Of a stretch of DNA of 5,356 bases, positions 5,338 to 5,356 are shown one piece after another (positions within the stretch are counted from its first letter, which is position 1; each line of letters begins with the position of its first letter). The notes beneath the pieces were generated by a model. It searched no databases. It was not told the origin of the DNA and saw only the letters and a list, made by a program, of their open reading frames with translations. A program made the position numbers and the translations under genes. The stretch covers positions 1-5,356 of the forward strand of contig CABSMV010000120.1 of the NCBI GenBank assembly GCA_902478935.1. Reading direction: 5' to 3'. The DNA is from an uncultured Collinsella sp. (GTDB lineage: Bacteria; Actinomycetota; Coriobacteriia; Coriobacteriales; Coriobacteriaceae).

Positions 5338-5356
5338 CTGTCTCTTATACACATCT
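5338..5356 (+). other. Tn5 mosaic end from Nextera library (non-genomic)
   Basis: The last 19 bases are exactly CTGTCTCTTATACACATCT, the reverse complement of the mosaic end at 30-48. It is the start of an untrimmed Nextera adapter on the opposite side of the insert. It interrupts pstA in frame and adds spurious residues. The first three bases (CTG) may coincide with genome. Confidence 0.97.

Noticed and set aside
4921..5352. 143-residue minus-strand frame beginning MYKRQ at the right end
   Set aside because: It starts in adapter sequence and runs antisense to pstA.

Overview
This looks like an untrimmed assembly or library fragment from a high-GC gut actinobacterium. I favour the class Coriobacteriia, Collinsella-like. 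The basis is the GC-rich third codon positions, a twin-arginine lipoprotein PstS, a PepV-type dipeptidase and the general protein style. This placement is recognition, not a database result. Both ends are Illumina Nextera (Tn5) library adapter rather than genome: bases 1-48 carry the i7 side, including what reads as index N704, and bases 5338-5356 are the 19-bp mosaic end. True genomic sequence is about 49-5337, possibly to 5340.

Layout from left to right. (1) 49-477 on the minus strand is the N-terminal half of a DegV-family fatty-acid-binding protein, cut off by the adapter. (2) 478-633 is a divergent intergenic region with promoter-like elements and a small palindrome. (3) 634-1297 on the plus strand is a HAD-superfamily (phosphoglycolate-phosphatase-like) hydrolase. 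Its frame is broken by one surplus T in a T7 run at 874-880, and every catalytic motif survives on one side or the other of the break. (4) 1352-2788 is a complete M20/PepV-type dipeptidase with a strong ribosome binding site. (5) 2789-3082 is a 294-bp gap holding a 22-bp-stem hairpin with a T-rich tail, a tandem 11-bp repeat that resembles a Pho-regulator box, a possible promoter, and a GC-rich leader. (6) 3083-5337 is the start of a high-affinity phosphate import operon in the order pstS-pstC-pstA. pstA overlaps the end of pstC and is truncated by the right-hand adapter.

The Pst genes make one machine. A lipid-anchored PstS captures phosphate outside the membrane and hands it to the PstC/PstA permease pair. 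The ATPase PstB, and usually PhoU, would be expected just past the right edge. The hydrolase and dipeptidase are plausibly co-transcribed (54-bp gap) but have no obvious link to phosphate uptake.

I see no undescribed system here. The items most worth a second look are the adapter ends, the T7 frameshift, the Pho-box-like repeat, the long hairpin as a possible dispersed repeat, and the Tat-type signal on PstS.
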